Source of the DNA: Nemopilema nomurai
Taxonomy: Eukaryota; Cnidaria; Scyphozoa; Rhizostomeae; Rhizostomatidae
Assembly: GCA_003864495.1 (NCBI GenBank)
Contig: ML133503.1
Span: forward strand, 992,001 to 1,056,000
Reading direction: 5' to 3'
Length of the DNA stretch: 64,000 nucleotides
Made by a program: the position numbers and the translations under genes. Positions 62,641 through 64,000 of the stretch are shown piece by piece. The notes beneath the pieces are model-generated. The model saw nothing but the letters and a program-made list of their open reading frames with translations. It had not been told where the DNA came from and did not search any database. Each line of letters starts with the position of its first letter. Position 1 is the stretch's first letter.

Positions 62641-62758
62641 GCCTACAACACCAGGTGTTCCCAGGCGGTCACCCATCCAGGTACTGACCTGGCCCTACCA
62701 TGCTTAACTTCGGTGATCGGACGAGAACCGGTGTATTCATGGTGGTATGGCCGTAGGC
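62641..62758 (-). rRNA. 5S ribosomal RNA, copy 3
   Basis: Identical to the other copies by eye, with intact internal promoter and a T-rich downstream terminator. Confidence 0.97.
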
Positions 62759-63460
62759 GACATGATAAGTAAAATAATGCCTACTCTTCTTGCTTGAACA
62801 AGACAACACGTTGCTCCTTTTTGCACCAGACACACAGGTAGAGCGACATGCGGCCAGGAAAGCACCAATCTCGCCCCTAGCGTGTGCATTTTCGTCACCT
62901 TGACGATGCTGGGAGGCAGTGTTTATGAAATCGCTGCCCTACGAAGCGTACCCTTGTTTGAGCCAGTATTTAAATCCCGAGAAAACGTGCTTGTCAGTAT
63001 AGGCAAGCTAACGATTGCAGCAGCAGTGGAGTAAGATGCAGCAAGGTGTCGAAAAATGCAGCAGCAACACGAACAGACGCTGTAAATTCAAGGAAAAGAC
63101 AAAAACACCTCGATTCTGTGAAATCCCGAAACTTCAAAAGATGTCCAGGTAGACCAAACTCTGCACCGACTTTGCTCGAGGTTGTCTCTCGAAGATATAA
63201 CCGATCGTTGGAAATACTTTTCTTCCCGAGTGAGTTTCTGTTTAGTGGCAAATGGGCAGAAAGCAGAACACTTCTGTTGGTATGCTGTTGCGTGAAAGGC
63301 ATGCTTCTCTATTAAGATTGACTGCAAATGATAAGATAAAAGCAGGAATGTTTTCTAAGGAAACTGGCTCGCGAAGAAATAGGCTACACTTGAACCGTAG
63401 CAAGAGTGCAAATAAACTGCATGCAAAAAGAATTTGAAAGAAAAAGGAAAATAAGAAGAA

Positions 63461-63578
63461 GCCTACAACACCAGGTGTTCCCAGGCGGTCACCCATCCAG
63501 GTACTGACCTGGCCCTACCATGCTTAACTTCGGTGATCGGACGAGAACCGGTGTATTCATGGTGGTATGGCCGTAGGC
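63461..63578 (-). rRNA. 5S ribosomal RNA, copy 4
   Basis: Identical to the other copies by eye. Its upstream spacer continues to the window end, so further copies probably lie beyond. Confidence 0.97.
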
Positions 63579-64000
63579 GACATGATAAGTAAAATAATGC
63601 CTACTCTTCTTGCTTGAACAAGACAACACGTTGCTCCTTTTTGCACCAGACACACAGGTAGAGCGACATGCGGCCAGGAAAGCACCAATCTCGCCCCTAG
63701 CGTGTGCATTTTCGTCACCTTGACGATGCTGGGAGGCAGTGTTTATGAAATCGCTGCCCTACGAAGCGTACCCTTGTTTGAGCCAGTATTTAAATCCCGA
63801 GAAAACGTGCTTGTCAGTATAGGCAAGCTAACGATTGCAGCAGCAGTGGAGTAAGATGCAGCAAGGTGTCGAAAAATGCAGCAGCAACACGAACAGACGC
63901 TGTAAATTCAAGGAAAAGACAAAAACACCTCGATTCTGTGAAATCCCGAAACTTCAAAAGATGTCCAGGTAGACCAAACTCTGCACCGACTTTGCTCGAG

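Larger units (their letters stand above)
60837..64000 (-). repeat. Tandem 5S rDNA array, ~820-bp unit, truncated by window end
   Basis: Homology between units begins at ATGCTTCTCTATTAAG (60,837), before which the sequence is unique, so this is one edge of the array. Each unit is one 118-bp 5S gene on the minus strand plus a 702-704 bp spacer. The period shrinks slightly (822, 821, 820). Spacers differ by a few substitutions and 1-2 base indels, while the 5S copies are identical as far as I can see. Similar 79-102 residue frames recur in every spacer only because the DNA repeats. Confidence 0.95.

Noticed and set aside
61353..63496. Recurring 79-102 residue frames in every 5S spacer unit
   Set aside because: They recur because the DNA unit repeats. 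Both strands are open at once, no domain is seen and no codon-level constraint is evident.

Overview
The window is nuclear DNA from an animal. It has introns with GT-AG borders, a metazoan heterotrimeric G-protein alpha gene, a dynein light-chain gene, a rhodopsin-class GPCR and a tandem 5S rRNA array. Base composition is AT-rich, introns are short to medium (about 0.2 to 2.4 kb), and small transposon remnants are scattered throughout. An anthozoan or other cnidarian is my best guess. It rests on the divergent amine-like GPCR, the ancestral Galpha exon layout and the repeat style. No single sequence here proves the phylum.

Layout. 1-690: a short non-autonomous DNA transposon with long terminal inverted repeats and TTAA at both ends. 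690-5,850: no gene recognised. 5,858-7,918: about 2 kb of (CCATA)n pentanucleotide satellite with a higher-order block structure. 7,920-24,770: gene-poor, holding an 83-bp hairpin, a 175-bp tandem duplication, two minisatellite-like tracts and one small ORF of unknown function. 24,778-26,377: a TATA-box promoter, an ATG-free leader of about 420 nt and a single-exon class A GPCR on the plus strand. 26,400-43,300: gene-poor, with a second hairpin, two minisatellites and a decayed CR1/Jockey-type LINE fragment. 43,379-46,230: roadblock-type dynein light chain, minus strand, 5 coding exons, 96 codons. 46,754-47,011: a hAT-like MITE in the stretch between the two minus-strand genes. 49,268-57,410: a Gi/o-class G-protein alpha gene, minus strand, 8 coding exons, 354 codons. 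57,411-60,836: no firm gene. 60,837-64,000: a tandem 5S rDNA array on the minus strand, with four complete 5S genes at a period of about 820 bp, running off the end of the window.

Nearly all long open frames here are non-coding. They lie in satellite, in repeat spacers, or opposite real exons, and many lack an ATG. The three confident protein genes were built from protein-family motifs and splice sites. The two spliced genes keep an unbroken reading frame across every junction and have exactly the family-standard length.

Functionally, the GPCR and the Gi/o alpha subunit belong to the same signalling layer (receptor to G protein). They are about 23 kb apart on opposite strands, with the dynein gene between them, so the proximity is not evidence that they work together. 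The points most worth a second look are the Galpha C-terminus, which lacks the pertussis-toxin cysteine; the GPCR, which keeps the aminergic aspartate but loses the rest of the amine pocket and ends in a PDZ-type motif; the two hairpins; and the higher-order organisation of the satellite.
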